Source: Gliomastix tumulicola
Taxonomy: Eukaryota; Ascomycota; Sordariomycetes; Hypocreales; Bionectriaceae
DNA: 64,000 bases
Assembly: GCA_001599755.1 (NCBI GenBank)
Contig: BCHX01000005.1
Coordinates: 2,848,409-2,912,408 of the forward strand
Direction of reading: 5' to 3'
The notes below the pieces were generated by a model. That model did not search any database. It was given only the letters and a program-made list of their open reading frames with translations, and had not been told where the DNA came from. Each line of letters begins with the position of its first letter. The first letter of the stretch is position 1. Of the stretch, positions 1-13,677 are shown piece by piece. Position numbers and translations under genes: made by a program.

Positions 1-3000
1 TGTTTTTATGCGTCCTGGTGTGCTTTCGTCCCAACCTGAGCGAGTGTGTGGTGTCAATGTCGTTTCGATGTTGATGCTGGTGTTCGAATCCTGCCCAAGA
101 ATGGCGAGCCTCTGTGTCCAAGTCCTTGTTGACGTTGACGAGTATTATTAGTGTGTGTTGTCGATGTGGCGGGTATGAAGCTGGGATGGTGGTTATAAAC
201 GAGTGGCCGAGGCAGAGATGCTTTTCTCTCCCTCTTCAGTTGACAGCGGCAAGGGTTAATTCTATGCGCATTGTGTTTTAGGATGCTGCCCCGGACATGA
301 ACGAACGAAATGGGCACCGACGTCCATTTGAGGGCGGCTTATTCGTTATGCAGACCGGACAGAAGTGTGTGAGGAATCAGATGGGGATGGGGGACGAGAC
401 AGTTTTGTTCGCTGCGGCTAATGTAGCGGCCGGCCAGGTGTGTGAGAAGCGAGGCGTGTGAGCGTGTGAGCGTATGAGTACTGTATCTGGTGCCAAGGGC
501 ATTCATCATATGAGGATCTCAATGCTACCGAGCCCGTGCCTGCTCTACATCGCCCGTAATAGAAACAAACCTGGTCGCTGAAAGAGCCCCCCGTCCAGAG
601 AGGCCAAGGAAGGTCTGCAAATGATGCAACTGGGGCAATAGCCACACCCCCCTTTCATGGTCAAGGCGGCAGTTATCGACGCCAGCCCTACACCTGCCCA
701 TCCCAACTTGCTGGGGGGCGGGCGAGGGCTTGATTGGATCATCTCCAGCCATCGAATGCTTTCCTTTGCCCCCAGCCTTTGCTTTTTCATGCTGATAGCT
801 CGACGTGAAACTTCGGCATCTGCCTCTGGCATGTGGACGGAGTTGCGGGTGAGTGCTATTCTGAAACAGCCACGGATATGCAGCCGGGCCAACTCAGCAG
901 AGTCGCCCGCAGGCCCGGTCTGGCCAGTATCAGCGAGCCAGCGACCTCCCACTCCCACTCCATGCCAGGGTCCCTTTGCCAGCCTTGGAACGTGTGGACC
1001 ACGCGCGCAGGCTCTGCGCTACAGGAGCTCTTCACTGAGAATCGAGCAGCTAGGCAGGGCGGAAGATGCTTGTGGCCATCCGGAAAGAGGGTCAGCAAGA
1101 CAGGCCTTGTCTGCTTAACGTTCAGATCCACAGCTCTAGTGCCTAGAGCAGGGATATGCCAGCATTGACTTCCCAGCATGAAGAGTCGAAGTGCTCAAGA
1201 GACCCATCGGGATGCCCATTTGATGAAGCTGCACCAGCACAAGCCACAATAGGGTGGGTACTGCAACGTTCTGCCACTGGCGTCTTGGAAAACCGTTGAA
1301 GCTGCAGGGGTGATGCAAGCCGGTTGAGGGGCGGCGTGGTGATAGACCACGACAAGCAGGAAATGGAGCCCAAGTTCAGATCCTAACGTCATCCGGCCGT
1401 CAATCCCTCACCCATCTGCAGTTTAGACCACGGCAATCCATGACCATCCAGAACGACAGTGGCAACAGAGGGTGCCCAAGTACTCCACTCGGTGTGTCTT
1501 CCAGTCCAATGCTTACAGTGCCTGTCCAGGCTTGCCAGGCTTGCCAGACGTGCCAGGCACTAGCACCATCGGATGAGGTGAGCATTTTCGCTGCACGTGT
1601 GCGATTCATACTGCGTGTGATTCTGTGGCCGTGGAGTCGGCCCAGCGAATTCCGGTCAGGTCGAACACCTTCAAACTTGAGCAGACGGCTTGGCGTTCAG
1701 GAACCTCGAGATTCCATTGTGTATTTGTTACGGAAGGCCTCTCTTGCGAACCCCAATGGGTCTGCGAGGAAGCTCTGAAGCATGAAGGCCCCTACATGTT
1801 TGATCGCGAGAGGCTGACAGATCAGCGACCGCCGTTTTGGCCTCCTTTTCATCAATTCTCACAGGTACGGTGGTAGTGGCTAAAAGAGCAGAAGGAGAGA
1901 CTGTCGTAAGGTTAGCTTGCGACACGACACCGGTTGTTGCTTTTCCAGGTGTCCTTGACTCTGTACATACTGTGCGAGTGTCGGATCGACCTCCGGAATT
2001 CGTGATGGCCAGCGGCTTTCGGGCCTCGCACGGGCACTTCCTGATTCATCCTCCACGGCAGATTGTCCACAAGCCGTCATCCGCCCACCCGAAAGAGATT
2101 TCGCAAGATTGTCCTCATGGATGCAACGCTTGTCGGTCGACAGCATGTACAGTGATGCAAGACCGACGCCCATCACTGCCTGCTGGAGAGGCCCGTTCGT
2201 ATAGCCTCCCACCGGCTCCGTCCAGAACGCTCATCATCGCAGCGGTTGAGCCACAAGTGGGTGAGAGTGGCGTCGGGTCCCCTCCGGCGCTAATGACCAA
2301 GGGAGCCAACGACTTCCCTTTCGAGACGCATTTGCAGATGCATTAACGCATGCGCAATACTTGTCTGCAGCAGTAGATTAAAGATCGTGGGTTGAGATGA
2401 ATGCCGTTTCGGTCCTGCGGCCTGAGCTGTGGCCACCAGGTCTGCTTGCATGCGACCCCCGGCGAGCGGGCTGGGAAGCCTGTGATCCTAATTAAAGTCG
2501 CATGGGAATGGGTTGAGGGGCGATTTTCTAGAAGGACGAACCCATGGCGAACATCGAGTTATTTTTAACACGCATTGCGGAATGGAAAATGAAGGGAGAT
2601 TTTAAGATCGTGGGTGAAGAAAGATGCGGTCTGATCTCGAGGAGTCGAGCTGAGAAGAGACGAATTGCATCGTGGTCGTACCTGCCTCCAGGTTGGGTTG
2701 CACAAGCTGCAAGCTGCAGCTGGCGAGGTCCCTGCCTGCTGCATGTCTTAGATGGTAGGATTGCGCTTGCCCAGGGAAGATCCGAGAGCTCGGTTTGTGG
2801 CCCGTACACCATTGTACCTGCTCAGCTGCTGTCGTACTGAACGGTACTCGCCCACCAGAACTCAGGCCACAAAGACTTGCAAATACGCTGATGCGGGGCG
2901 GGAACCACTGCGGCTGAGTGTACATACGGCAAGAGCCAACATCACAACCTGGGAACTGGAGGCCTGTTCCTTCCTCTTTCCAGGGGCACTTTCCACACTT

Positions 3001-5238
3001 TCCATACTTTCCACACGACTTCACCAGCATCTCGCTCGCACCTGCAGTTCATTGCAATTTTACCCCACACATTCCTGGTGGCAGGCGCACAGCTCAAGTT
3101 CACGCTTCCATGCCATTCCATTTCCGAACACTTTCGTCATCAGTTCATGCCATCGAAATATGATCAGCTACTAGACCTAAGACGAGGAGCGTGTGTGCAC
3201 CAAGACTCACCCATGCCGCTGGTTGCGACAAAAGTATTATTAGCAATTATATTATGTCCACTCGTTATGATTTACAGACAGGCTTATTGGGTCCCAGGTG
3301 TCTGGTCAGCCCCTTTCTGGACTGCTTCTCGAAAAGACACTCTGTGGACCCCCGCGCACCGCAGCCAACGCTTTGTGCCACCACGAGCTCGTGATGACTT
3401 CAACTGGCAATGGGCGCTCCGAGCCAGCTAAGAGAACCGTTTAATTGGAGATCCAGCGAAGCCGCTGACAAACCCCCCGCATAGCTGACTCAATCTTCAG
3501 TTCAAGCACGAGAGATGACCGGACGAGAAGACAACTGGAGGGGTGAGGGGCGAGCATCCATCCCAGGAACCGTCGGCCGAGCACATCATTCAGCCTGGAG
3601 CCCTGGATGACCAGGACGAGGGTGAACCAGTCATAGGGGAGCACACCCAACCGAACGTTCCTGTCCTTCCCAAGGGCCACCCAGGGCCGGCCAGCTTGGC
3701 TTCCGCTGGCCAGTGCCCAGCTGGGGCTTCGAGCAAATCTACCACCATCCAAACTCCAAGAAGCAATTCCAGTGAACGTGTGCGCGTGTGTGAGCAGGCG
3801 GGGGTCATTCAGCGGGTCGACAACCCCCTTCCCCTGCTCCCGCATCACCTCCAAGCATATCGCATCTCCAATTCATACACCCTCCCCCTGCCTGGTCATA
3901 CACACATGTGCCCTCCCCTCCGTCCATCAAGTCCAAGATCACGAGGCGTTCCTGTCAATGAGGCTAAAGGAATCCAGCTAACAGTCTTTAGGCTTCCCGC
4001 GCGGGCAAACTAGTGAACGGTGTCATTTAGCGCTTCTCTGTGAGCCTGGAAGCGTCCCAGGCTAGAGCCCTGTGGACAAAGGGCCCGGTCCATCGAAATT
4101 CTGGAACAGGTCCACGGTAACTCATCGACCCGGACTCCGGATCTCCATGTTGAAGGCCTCACCTACGTCTCGCATTCACGCCTCGACTCATGATCAAACG
4201 CACTCCGGCGTCGGGAGGCTCGTCCCCTTCGTTCCACCAGCCACCCCCAACCAGTCTCATGAGCTTCAGAATCGTACCAACAAAGAGGGACAGTGCCCGT
4301 GGCAAAAGGACAGCTCCTCCCGCTGCCCCTCCACTCCCCTCCCCTGCCAACCCAGAATCGAGCCGGGTCCCCCACCCGATGGAATTGGGTGCATGAACGC
4401 ATAAATTCACACAATTTCAGTAAATTCGCCAGTCATTACACACATCATACAGGCAGACTCGGCGGGGTCATCTGCCCGGTCGACAAGGCGCACCAGCATA
4501 ATTGGGAGATCTTATTGACCTCCAATCCAGCGCCACGGGCTCTCCCTCCCTTTTCTCTCCAATGGAATCGCTCACGCCCCCCCTTTTTTTTGACAGTCCC
4601 AGGCCCGAGAGACAGAAATAGGAGGAACCAGGGGGGGCGACGACGACGGGACCACGATCTCCTGTCGTAGCTGACATGGTTGATGACCTGTCAAGATGAG
4701 CGACATGCGTCTCCCGCCGCCCGCTCCCTGCCGCTCATCTTATACGACGTGCATGGGCTGGCTTACACGGCTGACATCACCGCTCTACCTTCTAGAAGGG
4801 CGCCATCGCCGTGGCTGCTGACACCCTTGCCTGAACCTGCGTAATCTGCATTATCTTGTCATTCTTGTTCTCTCATGCTTAATCTTACAAAGCCCGAGAT
4901 CCCTCCTAAGTAGCACATGTACATACAAGCAAACATTCTCTGATTGGCCCGAACTGATAATTCCGCCCTCAGTCAAAGAAAAAAAAAAGAGAGAAAAACG
5001 CCATTAGCCAATAGATTTTTTTCTTCTTTCCCACCCGCCTCCACCTCAGCCGCGTCCGACGGACGCGTTATTACCTTCGTGACTCTTCTTTGCATGAAAG
5101 CACACGCGTAAGAGCATCTTCCCCTTTCACTTTTCCGCGGGTATACCGATGCCCCGTCCCCTTTTATCACCTAGAATAGAAACCTTCTCTCGCGAAGGAT
5201 ACGCGCGCTCGTGGTTGCGCCCCGAGCCCATGGCTCCT
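1..5238. other. Left-edge region without a supported gene
   Basis: Only short, overlapping, low-complexity open frames on both strands occur here, none with a recognisable domain or a convincing exon chain. The last few hundred bases (about 4900-5238) are probably the 3' UTR and terminator of PRP8, whose stop lies at 5239. Small tandem motifs occur, for example GTGTGAGC-type units near 452-480 and TTGCCAGG-type units near 1520-1560. It could be the upstream region of a gene beyond the left edge. Confidence 0.6.
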
Positions 5239-8200
5239 TTAGGCAAAGTTGTCCGGCCGGTCGACCCAGATATCCTCCAGCTCGGCGAAGCTGTGGAAAT
5301 GAACCGGCCTATGCTGGTCGTTGTAGAAGGGCAGGGGCGTGTCGAGCTTGACGTGGACAGGCTTCTTCTCCATCCCATTGAAGGCACTACCCATGAAGCT
5401 GTAGTTCCACCTGTTGTTGTCGGGCACGAGGAAGAAGCCCTTGAAGCGCGGGCTGAGCAACAGCTTGCGCTTGTCGCCCATGGTTGTCGTGAAGCCCTGG
5501 GGCTGGTCGCTCTGGACGTCGCGGTTCTCGGCGCCCCATTTGTAGCCGTCGGGCGTGAGGCCCCAAGCCGAGAGGGAGACGCTGCCGGGCGTGAAGGAGA
5601 CGGAGACGGTGACGGTGTTGGTCTTGTCCCATTCCTTGTGCGCGTCGAGGAGCTTGGCGTGCTCGGTGACGTCCGCGGACGACATGTAGGGCAGCTCGTT
5701 GCCGGAGACGGTGTGGATGACACCCAGGGGCTCCATGCCGTCGAGGAACTCGCTCTGGGGCAGCTGCTGGGGAAGCTGCACGCTACGAAGGCCACCGATC
5801 TGGGGCATCATGACTATGCAGCGGACCTCCTTGACCTGCTTGTTGTCGGGCGGGGAGGAGCCGTAGAGGTAGCCTGCGATCTGGACGCGGAGGTCGGCGA
5901 TGGTGATGAAGCGCCTGAGGATGTTGTTCGGCATGACGTACGTGACGTCGTCGAGGTCGTTGTCGACCGACGACACGTAGATGTTCTTGGCCCTCGTGCG
6001 CAGATTGGCAGTGGCAATAGCACGTGTCCTCCACTCCGTCTTGGACGCAAAGGTCTGTTGCTCGAACTGCGACGTCGTCGTGACGATGATGTCTTCACCA
6101 TGAACGTTCTGCGTCTTGGTGGTGACAGCAGTGAGCTGCTGCTGCTCCTGCTGCTGCTTCTCGATCTCTGCAGCCTGCTGTCGCTGCATGGACGGCGCCG
6201 AGATCTCCATACCGAGGATGATGTCACGGACTTCGCTGCTCGTCAAGCTGGACACGTTGACATTGTTCTTTTTGCCGTAGTCATTGAGAATCAGATCTCG
6301 GAGCTGTGTTTCCACCTTGATCCAGTCCTCATCAGCCAATGAAGGCCAGATGTGATGGTCATGGGTAACGACTGTCTTGTCGGGCCTCAGGATGAGCTTC
6401 GTCTTGTCAGGATTCACGTGCAGAGCACGCAGAATCAGAACGAGACGAGAGAAGGCAGTGTACGACGAGACACTCTTGAGCCACTCGTCGTAGAGATTAA
6501 AGAGCACCATCTGCGGCTCTGTAGCGCGGAGAATCATGTCTCCCAACTTCTCGACCTTCATAGCAGCCTGGAAAGGAAGCTGTAGCTCAGATGCCCGAAT
6601 GGAGATGTTCGGGAAGTCGAGCAGGTGAACCTCAAGGGGATCCAGCAGACCCTTGCGCGTGACAATCAGCTGCTTCGGCTGCTCTTCCACAGGGAGCGAT
6701 CGAATCAGTGCGGCCACTTCTTCGGCCGTCTTCCATTTAGCGAGCTGACCAAGACGCTTCTGTCCAGCCCATACACTGGTGTGAATGATCTTGAGGAAGA
6801 GCTGTCCGGTTCGAGGGTTGAAGATGAAGATCGCACCGTTGATAGGTTTGGTCGTCAAATTACCCTCGAACGTCTTATGAATCGTGACACGATAGACGTT
6901 TGTATCATCAATGAAGAGCTGCGTCTGGTTGTTGAACAGCTCCGAGTAGTTCTGGGAGTTCAGGAACTCTTGGTTGCTCTCGGACGCGTACAGCTGCAGA
7001 CCCTTGCGGATACGCTCTCGCAAGACATACAGAGCCGGGTTGGCCTTCATGATCTTGGCCATGGCCTGCTGGACAAGAACCTTGAGGCCGGGGAAGTACA
7101 TGCCGTAGGCAGAGTACAAGTTGTAGGCCAGGTCGATACCAATCATCAAACCAGTTGCTGACGGGTAGATGCTGGAGCTGTCGGTGGTGTAGTCCAGGTA
7201 CTTGGCACGTGTGTATCGTTCAATGTCATGCGAGTCGTAATCTCCGTAACGCAGTTGGATGTCGAGCCAGAACTTGTTCGTCGTTGTGGGTTCGATAACA
7301 TCCTTGGTATCGTGCAGGAGAGACGGCCTGGTGATATTCCACTTGTGGCTAGCAAAGAGCAGAATGTCTGCGCAGGAACTGTTCATCTTGTACGACTTTC
7401 GAGGATGGATCGTCTCCTTCTGCACCGTCTCAATGCCCAGCGACTCCAGCTCCTGGTCGAACACCTGGCAAAGATCCATCACCACAGACTCGTGAATCTT
7501 CTGCCACAAATGCGCTCGGAAAATCTGGATGAGCGAGATCTTGAGTGTAGGGATCTTGCCGTGAAGGAAGATACCAGTCAAATCAAGCTGAACCTGGAAA
7601 CCAACGTAGACGTTGGCACGGTTGATGGTTGGTGACCACCAGAGAGTAAATCGACGGTTGGGGATCTGGTTAAGACCGGACCTCTGCGCGTTGGTCAGCT
7701 TCTTGAATTTCATGGACTCCTCGAAACCACTGTTGTGAAGCACGAGGTAGTCTTGTCGCAGGTACAGCTGGTCCTCATCTACTCGGAAGCCAGCCCATTC
7801 AGTGGCGTGCGCCTCAAGAGTGATATCCTCCACAACGAAAGTCTGCGCCTTGGGTGCATAGCGCTCAGCTGACTGTGCTGGTTGCTCGAGAGTGGCTGAC
7901 TCGAAGAGGCTAAACTTGGTTCTCTCCGCATGCTCCAATACTGCGTACTGAGCGGCAGTCAACTCAGCTGTGTCGTTTCCAGCCTTGAAAACCAGGATAT
8001 GGTTCGGGGTGACAACGAGATCCTCTTTACCACCAGCGATCTTGATCCGATAAAGCCGCTCCTCACCACTCACGATATTGAACGCACGTCGGGGCGTTCC
8101 GTCAGGGCCCAGAAGCAGGTCGCCCTCCTTCACATCCTCAACAGCCACCGTGGAGTGATCATGTCGAAGCAGTAGCGTTCCCTTGGCGAGACACGCCTTC

Positions 8201-11200
8201 TCCCAGAACAGACCCTCCCAAGATGGGAAGCCTGTGGCCTTGAAGAGGGTGTGCTCCAGGATCGTCTCAACACCACCCAGAGCCTGGATAACATCGGTAC
8301 GGTAGGCGTTGAGGTTCCAGAGTTTACCGTCATGGCGTTGACTTGTCCACCAGAACGGGTTACTCTTCATCAGCTGGTAAATCTTGAACTCGGATCTGGC
8401 ACGGAAACCCTTGTCGAAGCTCAGAGTGCTGCGATCCTTCTGGAACAGAGTGTTGATACGGGGCAGACCACGGTCCCAGCTGTCCTCAAGATCCTCAAGA
8501 GTGAGGCGACGGTTCTGCTGGTTCGCCTCGAGACGCTTTTGGGAGTACTCCGTCCAGACTCGCTGGGAGTCAATGAACTCGGCTTCCCAGGGAATGATGT
8601 ATCGGAAGATATTCGGGATCAGGGTCTCCTCGTCATGGGTCATACCAGACCGATAATGGGTGACGCCCACATCAGTCTGCTTGGACCAACGCTTGTCGCT
8701 TGCCGGAATCAAGATGTGAGAGCCTGAGATCATACCCAGACCACCAAGCTCCTTCGGGGTATAGAAGACAGCAGGAGGGAATCGAGAGGGCATCTTCGAG
8801 TTCAACCCAATCTTGACACGGGTCTGGATCTTGGTTTCGCACTTGACAATGGTGTCAAGCAGGTCTACAGTGGAGACCGCAGCCTCACGATAGTAGGTGA
8901 AGAGGGCGATCAGCGCCGTATTCCACTTATTGGCGATCTTGGTGAAAGTTGTTGAGCCGGACGACATGAGAATCTGCCTGATGCGGTTGTTGAACTTCTG
9001 GATGTCATCCTCTGTCACCTGCAAGAAAGCGTGGGCAGTCCTCTCCTTGGAGGTGTTGTCCACAAGAGACCAGACACTGTCCTTGACGGAAAATTCGTCA
9101 TTCTGGTTTCGAATCTTGGGCAGAATCCTCACTTCGAAACCGCACATCGAAAACAGCAAATTCGGGTTGTCGCGACTGTAAACGCTAGCGAAGCTGTCGT
9201 CCCAGTCAATGGTGGTTACCGATCGAGGCAGACGATTCTTGAGGTCCCAGAACACGGCGCGACCCAGGTTCACGTCATGCCTCATCAGACGCATTCGGGA
9301 GTCTCTAGGCCAGCACTTCTTGCTCTTGTAGCCAATGACATTCTCAAAGTTAGGGTCAGGCTGCTCTGTAAGGAATCGCTGGATCAGATCCCTCGATTCT
9401 TCAGCCGTAAAGCGCAGGAAGACCCAGATCTTGTCAATATAGCGCGTGTAGAGACGAATAGGGTGTCTAGTCTCCGTCTCGCGGTCACGGAACTGAAGGA
9501 AGTCGTTGGGGCTCTGCGGAGGTCCAGCAATTTCACTTGCTCGCTGCGGGCCCAGAAGAAGAAGATCCAGCACGAGACCATAGAACTGGAAGACGAAGGC
9601 AGAGAACTGGAGACCTCGGATCATGCCATAACTATTGACGTGGTTCATGTCCTTGTAGGTCAGCTGAACGTTGTTCTTTGCCGTGATGTAGTCAGCCAGG
9701 TTATGATCCATGATTAGCCGGAGAAGAGAGTTGAGCAGAGTCAGCTCCATCTTTTCGTAGACCTTTGAAAGTTCGGTCTCGATCATCACGTTGCACTCGC
9801 CGTCAGAGGTCTCCCAGACATGGTCCAGGTTGTTGATACCCTGCGCCCATTTATAGACCAAGAGAGGAGGGACCTCGGAGTCGGACGGCTTGATCCAAGC
9901 AGGGAACAAATGTCTCTGATCAGCCTGGTACCAGAGATACTGGTCGAGGTACGCGTCGCTGATCTTCTCGATGGGCTCAATATCGTAAACAGGGTTGATA
10001 GTACTGTAGTTGTCGTTCATGTCGATATTGACTTCCTTGAAAGCTCGCTGAGTGAGGAGGAACCTCTTGATTCGCTCCAGCGTCGTTCCTGGGCTATCGT
10101 ACGCTTGCTCAATAAGGGCCAACTCCTCTCGCTGGCTCTGGTTAAGTCGACCCTTGACAGAGTAAGCTTCTCGCAATCGTTCGAGAGCCAGAATGAGAAT
10201 CTTGGTGTCGTGCTTGTAGGATACGCTGGGGAACGGGATCGGCGAGAACTTTCGAGACTCAAGCCAGTGGACGGTTGTGGTATAGATGGCAACAGCCTCC
10301 TCGGTGGAGACGTAGGGACCGTCCTTCATGTGGTTGTGCTGGCGCTCCTGCTCGGCCTTCAGCCACAGTCGGGTCAGACGACCAACATTCTTCTTCGCAA
10401 CCGTCTTGTCAACCGTAGCACCGCGACGAATACGCTCTCGGTTATAGTGGGCAACAGAGATCCACCAATCTGCCTTTGACTTGACATAACGGAGGATGAT
10501 GTTCTCGATAGGCGCTGGTAGACCCGGCACCTTCCAAGGAATGTTACTCTTCCAGCATCGCCAAGCCTCGGAAAGATGCTGGATGACAGTGTTGACCTTG
10601 TTCTGCTTGATACCCTCAGGCATCATGTCCATCAGATCAGCCATGACAGACGCGCGTAGCTCCAGATCAAAGTGGGATTCAACACGCTGCTTGGTGACAG
10701 TCTTTGCCACACCCTTGCTGTGACGTCCCTCAAACTGGCGGGAAAGAAGGTTTCCCAGCCATCTCTCCAGCAGAGGAATGATACCGCGCATGAAGAAGAG
10801 CCACACTCGCCAGGCCGGGGCCCAGAAACCGCAACCAGGACCCTTACCAACGGGTCCGGAGTTGAAGCGGTAGTAGATCAAGTGCTTCAGATCCTTGCAC
10901 GTTCGGATCTGGTGCATAAGCTTGTACTTGTAACGGTACATACCGGTGAGCTGGCCGACATGGTTAAAAGCGTAGAGGATACCGTCGGCAAGTTGGAAGG
11001 CGTCGATATTTCCAAGTCGATACTGCACCTGAGCATCCACAATGAGCTTTGTCAACCTAAGGATTTCTCGCATCAGATGGAAAGCGTTTCCGAAACGAGA
11101 CTTCTTTCGCTCCTTGGTGGTGAGTGTCTTGACGGGCTTCAAGTTGAAGTTGTAGTCAAGATGAAGGTAGGTCAGGTTCTTGCGGTGAATCAGCAGGTTC

Positions 11201-12822
11201 AGCATGTTGAAACCTTGACGGCAGACTTGAAGACCAGCTTCGACCCAGTCGATGGTGGTCTGCTGGAAGAACTTGGTCTGCTTCAGCGACCTCATCAGGT
11301 TCTGGTTGTTCTGCGCCTTGGGCTTCTTCTTATGCAGCTCATTAAGCACAAAGTTCTTCAGAAGCTTCTGATATGACACTCGGACCTTGACTGGCGGTCG
11401 GTCTGAGGGGGGGTGTTCGAGATACCACTGCTTGATCAATGGGACATCCTGTGCACGCACCATGCGGCCGGACCGACGGTCGAATGGGTATGGCGCCCAC
11501 CAAAGCTCTACCGCGGATGAAGTGTCCTCGTTCTCGAGCTCCTCCTCAGCCAAGAACGGCTCCACGCCAAGGGGAAGCTCGAAAGCGTCATCCTCCGGTT
11601 CCTCGTTGTTTCCTGGTCCAAAAAGCTCGTCTTCGTGCGATACTTCGACGTTCTTGGAAGCAACCGTGCGAGATGAGATGGGGTTGATACGACGATCGAA
11701 ATGGAATGTCGGCAGGTCAGGATCATGAGCCCGATTGAAGACAACCTGGGGGTACGAGTGCCACGACAGATGCACGCTCCGAGGCAGGGAGTTGTAAAGG
11801 TAAGGGTATGCGACCCTGAACTCGGTACGGATGGGGTTCCGGAAAATGATACGGTCGATCGCATTGAATTCGCCGAAATCCTCGTCATTAGGGTTGATGT
11901 CCTTGTATAGCGGCTCGAATCGAGGCCCACCCGGGAGGGCAACATTGAGGGCCTTGGCCGTCAGGAAGCCCTTGAGGTCGAAGAGGTAGAAGTAGTTCTC
12001 GTCCACCACATCGGAAATCAGAGGTCGACTGAGACGGAACAAGGCAGCCATCTGCGGCAATGTGAGATTCCACGACTTGTAGCTCGGTCCGTTAACGTGT
12101 GCAGTGTCGGAGAGGGGGCGATGATCGTAGAACCATTCGTAGACGGCTTCGTCATCGACATCACTCAGCTCCATCTGAATGGGCTCGAGGGGCTCGACAT
12201 CCTCGATGTTCTCGGACCAGGACAGAGGCGGCTCCTCATCGTCGAAAGGTGGGAATCGCATCCGCTTGAACAGACGTCGGTCGGCCTTTTCCTTTCGCAT
12301 GAACGTCCACATCATGGCCCACTGTGCAAAGAAGACGGGCTCAATGACGCGGGGGATCTCGTTGACCAGCGTCAAGCATCCATTGACGTGGTAGAGAACC
12401 TTGACCTCGCGCGCCGACTCCCAGGGCATTGGCATGTTCTCCAAAAGCTTCATCACCGCGTGCGGCATGAACTTGAGAGCACCCAGGTAGCTTCTCTTCT
12501 CATTTGTGTACCTCCTCTGAGACAGATCGCCGATATCCTTGACGATCTTGCGCAGATGCTCGGGGGGCATGTCGGCCTTCTGGGCCTGGACAAACCCCGC
12601 CTTGCGCTTCTCCCCGAATCGGTTACGCTGGTTCCGAAGCCATTCCCTCTTCTTCTGCGCGAACTTGGCCACGTGAGGGTCTGAAGGGGCGTGGAAGCCG
12701 GGCGGCGGCGGCGCTGGAGGAGCTGGTGTCGAGGGAGGCGGCGGTAGCGAAGATGATGGTGGCGGCGGGGGAGGGGGAGCAGCTCCCCAGCCGGGAGGAG
12801 GTGGTGGTGGTGGTTGCGACAT
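5239..12822 (-). CDS. PRP8: Pre-mRNA-splicing factor Prp8 (with in-frame mini-intein)
   Basis: Prp8 is the central U5 snRNP scaffold that holds the spliceosome catalytic RNA core. The frame is intronless, 2527 residues from the chosen ATG, or 2373 after removal of a 154-residue intein at residues 1544-1697; 2373 is close to the usual fungal Prp8 length. In order: a proline-rich leader (about 1-60), the PRO8NT/PROCN core, the reverse-transcriptase-like and linker regions, the alpha-finger region ([20 protein letters not shown]) shortly after the intein, then endonuclease-like, RNase H-like and C-terminal Jab1/MPN domains. The C-terminus ends DRPDNFA. An in-frame ATG lies 12 codons upstream (12858), but the following [10 protein letters not shown] matches the proline-rich start expected of Prp8, so 12822 was chosen. 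It is divergent from the NDUFB4-like gene. Identification is secure from the high conservation throughout. Confidence 0.98.
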   Translation of the reverse strand: MSQPPPPPPPGWGAAPPPPPPPSSSLPPPPSTPAPPAPPPPGFHAPSDPHVAKFAQKKREWLRNQRNRFGEKRKAGFVQAQKADMPPEHLRKIVKDIGDLSQRRYTNEKRSYLGALKFMPHAVMKLLENMPMPWESAREVKVLYHVNGCLTLVNEIPRVIEPVFFAQWAMMWTFMRKEKADRRLFKRMRFPPFDDEEPPLSWSENIEDVEPLEPIQMELSDVDDEAVYEWFYDHRPLSDTAHVNGPSYKSWNLTLPQMAALFRLSRPLISDVVDENYFYLFDLKGFLTAKALNVALPGGPRFEPLYKDINPNDEDFGEFNAIDRIIFRNPIRTEFRVAYPYLYNSLPRSVHLSWHSYPQVVFNRAHDPDLPTFHFDRRINPISSRTVASKNVEVSHEDELFGPGNNEEPEDDAFELPLGVEPFLAEEELENEDTSSAVELWWAPYPFDRRSGRMVRAQDVPLIKQWYLEHPPSDRPPVKVRVSYQKLLKNFVLNELHKKKPKAQNNQNLMRSLKQTKFFQQTTIDWVEAGLQVCRQGFNMLNLLIHRKNLTYLHLDYNFNLKPVKTLTTKERKKSRFGNAFHLMREILRLTKLIVDAQVQYRLGNIDAFQLADGILYAFNHVGQLTGMYRYKYKLMHQIRTCKDLKHLIYYRFNSGPVGKGPGCGFWAPAWRVWLFFMRGIIPLLERWLGNLLSRQFEGRHSKGVAKTVTKQRVESHFDLELRASVMADLMDMMPEGIKQNKVNTVIQHLSEAWRCWKSNIPWKVPGLPAPIENIILRYVKSKADWWISVAHYNRERIRRGATVDKTVAKKNVGRLTRLWLKAEQERQHNHMKDGPYVSTEEAVAIYTTTVHWLESRKFSPIPFPSVSYKHDTKILILALERLREAYSVKGRLNQSQREELALIEQAYDSPGTTLERIKRFLLTQRAFKEVNIDMNDNYSTINPVYDIEPIEKISDAYLDQYLWYQADQRHLFPAWIKPSDSEVPPLLVYKWAQGINNLDHVWETSDGECNVMIETELSKVYEKMELTLLNSLLRLIMDHNLADYITAKNNVQLTYKDMNHVNSYGMIRGLQFSAFVFQFYGLVLDLLLLGPQRASEIAGPPQSPNDFLQFRDRETETRHPIRLYTRYIDKIWVFLRFTAEESRDLIQRFLTEQPDPNFENVIGYKSKKCWPRDSRMRLMRHDVNLGRAVFWDLKNRLPRSVTTIDWDDSFASVYSRDNPNLLFSMCGFEVRILPKIRNQNDEFSVKDSVWSLVDNTSKERTAHAFLQVTEDDIQKFNNRIRQILMSSGSTTFTKIANKWNTALIALFTYYREAAVSTVDLLDTIVKCETKIQTRVKIGLNSKMPSRFPPAVFYTPKELGGLGMISGSHILIPASDKRWSKQTDVGVTHYRSGMTHDEETLIPNIFRYIIPWEAEFIDSQRVWTEYSQKRLEANQQNRRLTLEDLEDSWDRGLPRINTLFQKDRSTLSFDKGFRARSEFKIYQLMKSNPFWWTSQRHDGKLWNLNAYRTDVIQALGGVETILEHTLFKATGFPSWEGLFWEKACLAKGTLLLRHDHSTVAVEDVKEGDLLLGPDGTPRRAFNIVSGEERLYRIKIAGGKEDLVVTPNHILVFKAGNDTAELTAAQYAVLEHAERTKFSLFESATLEQPAQSAERYAPKAQTFVVEDITLEAHATEWAGFRVDEDQLYLRQDYLVLHNSGFEESMKFKKLTNAQRSGLNQIPNRRFTLWWSPTINRANVYVGFQVQLDLTGIFLHGKIPTLKISLIQIFRAHLWQKIHESVVMDLCQVFDQELESLGIETVQKETIHPRKSYKMNSSCADILLFASHKWNITRPSLLHDTKDVIEPTTTNKFWLDIQLRYGDYDSHDIERYTRAKYLDYTTDSSSIYPSATGLMIGIDLAYNLYSAYGMYFPGLKVLVQQAMAKIMKANPALYVLRERIRKGLQLYASESNQEFLNSQNYSELFNNQTQLFIDDTNVYRVTIHKTFEGNLTTKPINGAIFIFNPRTGQLFLKIIHTSVWAGQKRLGQLAKWKTAEEVAALIRSLPVEEQPKQLIVTRKGLLDPLEVHLLDFPNISIRASELQLPFQAAMKVEKLGDMILRATEPQMVLFNLYDEWLKSVSSYTAFSRLVLILRALHVNPDKTKLILRPDKTVVTHDHHIWPSLADEDWIKVETQLRDLILNDYGKKNNVNVSSLTSSEVRDIILGMEISAPSMQRQQAAEIEKQQQEQQQLTAVTTKTQNVHGEDIIVTTTSQFEQQTFASKTEWRTRAIATANLRTRAKNIYVSSVDNDLDDVTYVMPNNILRRFITIADLRVQIAGYLYGSSPPDNKQVKEVRCIVMMPQIGGLRSVQLPQQLPQSEFLDGMEPLGVIHTVSGNELPYMSSADVTEHAKLLDAHKEWDKTNTVTVSVSFTPGSVSLSAWGLTPDGYKWGAENRDVQSDQPQGFTTTMGDKRKLLLSPRFKGFFLVPDNNRWNYSFMGSAFNGMEKKPVHVKLDTPLPFYNDQHRPVHFHSFAELEDIWVDRPDNFA
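7732..8193 (-). mobile_element. PRP8 mini-intein (no homing endonuclease)
   Basis: A 154-residue in-frame insert splits the Prp8 sequence between WEKA and SGFEESMK. It has the hallmarks of a Hint-fold protein-splicing element: Cys1 at the start (CLAKGT, block A), a block B with VVTPNH carrying the conserved Thr and His, a block F-like [15 protein letters not shown], and a C-terminal LHN followed by Ser as the +1 extein nucleophile. The stretch between blocks B and F (roughly residues 70-125) is short and holds no LAGLIDADG motifs, so it is a mini-intein. All catalytic positions look intact, so autocatalytic splicing is predicted. From established knowledge, PRP8 inteins of several ascomycetes and of Cryptococcus occupy this kind of site. 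Splice boundaries were placed at the TGT (8193-8191) and AAC (7734-7732) codons. Confidence 0.96.
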
Positions 12823-13677
12823 TCTCGCTTCGATTCGCGCTCGGCGTCGACGTCGCAAAAGTGAGGATCGCGGGCTTCACGCCGTCGCGCGCGAACTGTT
12901 GACGCGCAGGCACAGTCCAGAGCCGTGCAGCGCTTCGTTAAATATAGTATAAGGCAGCGAGATGCAGACTTTGCATGTGCTATCCGACAAAGTCACGCAG
13001 ATTCACACTGCAATGACCGAAGTGGATGTTGGTGTAGAGATAATAGCAACAAGAATCTTTCGTGACGGCAAATTTCTGGCGTTCGACCTGCATGAGGCGA
13101 GTGGGGCCGATGCAATCTAGATCGTCACGTGACTCCTGTCTTCCACCTCATGGGAGGTCTTCAGGCAACGAAAGACTTCAGAACAGCGCATCGCTTGGAA
13201 AAGCTTAGTGCTTTGAGAGATTCAGTCATGCCCTGAGCATGGACTTTGACTTTGTATTTCAAACTCATACTAAGCATTGAGCTCCTTGAGGTAGATAGCA
13301 CCACTTCAAATCCCTTACTAACTGTAGTTCTAAGGTTTCGCGTAAACAATCTGGACCATGTAGGGAAGCAATACTCCAACAAGCACAATAAAGAGACAAA
13401 TCCATTACGATGATACTGACCTCAATCACATGGATGTCCCATTCCACGTTCTCACGTCTTCTATTACAAACACTTGGAAACCCGTCTACATGCGAGAGGC
13501 TGATCTAGGGTAGGCCATTATTGAGACTCGGTCACCAGCCAATCACAAGCGCCCCTTACATAATCATGGGTCTCAACGGCTACGAACGCAACGTCTGATC
13601 AACCTCCTTCGACACCAGCGCCCCAAATCCATCAACCCATTGACCACCTTGAAGCAGCCAACACTCGCTCATTCAAG
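12823..13677. promoter_or_regulatory. Divergent promoter region PRP8 / NDUFB4-like
   Basis: This 855-bp spacer separates two divergently transcribed genes and holds no gene. It contains the palindrome TCACGTGA at 13125-13132, a bHLH (Cbf1-type) site, and a CCAATCA box at 13539-13545, about 135 bp upstream of the complex I gene. CCAAT boxes are bound by the HAP complex, which controls respiratory genes in fungi; its use here is inference. Confidence 0.5.

Noticed and set aside
76..100. TTCGAATCC tRNA-like box on the plus strand
   Set aside because: No paired T-stem and no cloverleaf upstream.
1837..2346. 169-codon plus-strand frame at the left end
   Set aside because: No domain, atypical composition and overlapping opposite frames.
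12823..12858. Upstream in-frame ATG extending Prp8 by 12 residues
   Set aside because: The Arg-rich extension does not fit the expected proline-rich Prp8 start; MSQPPP is more plausible.
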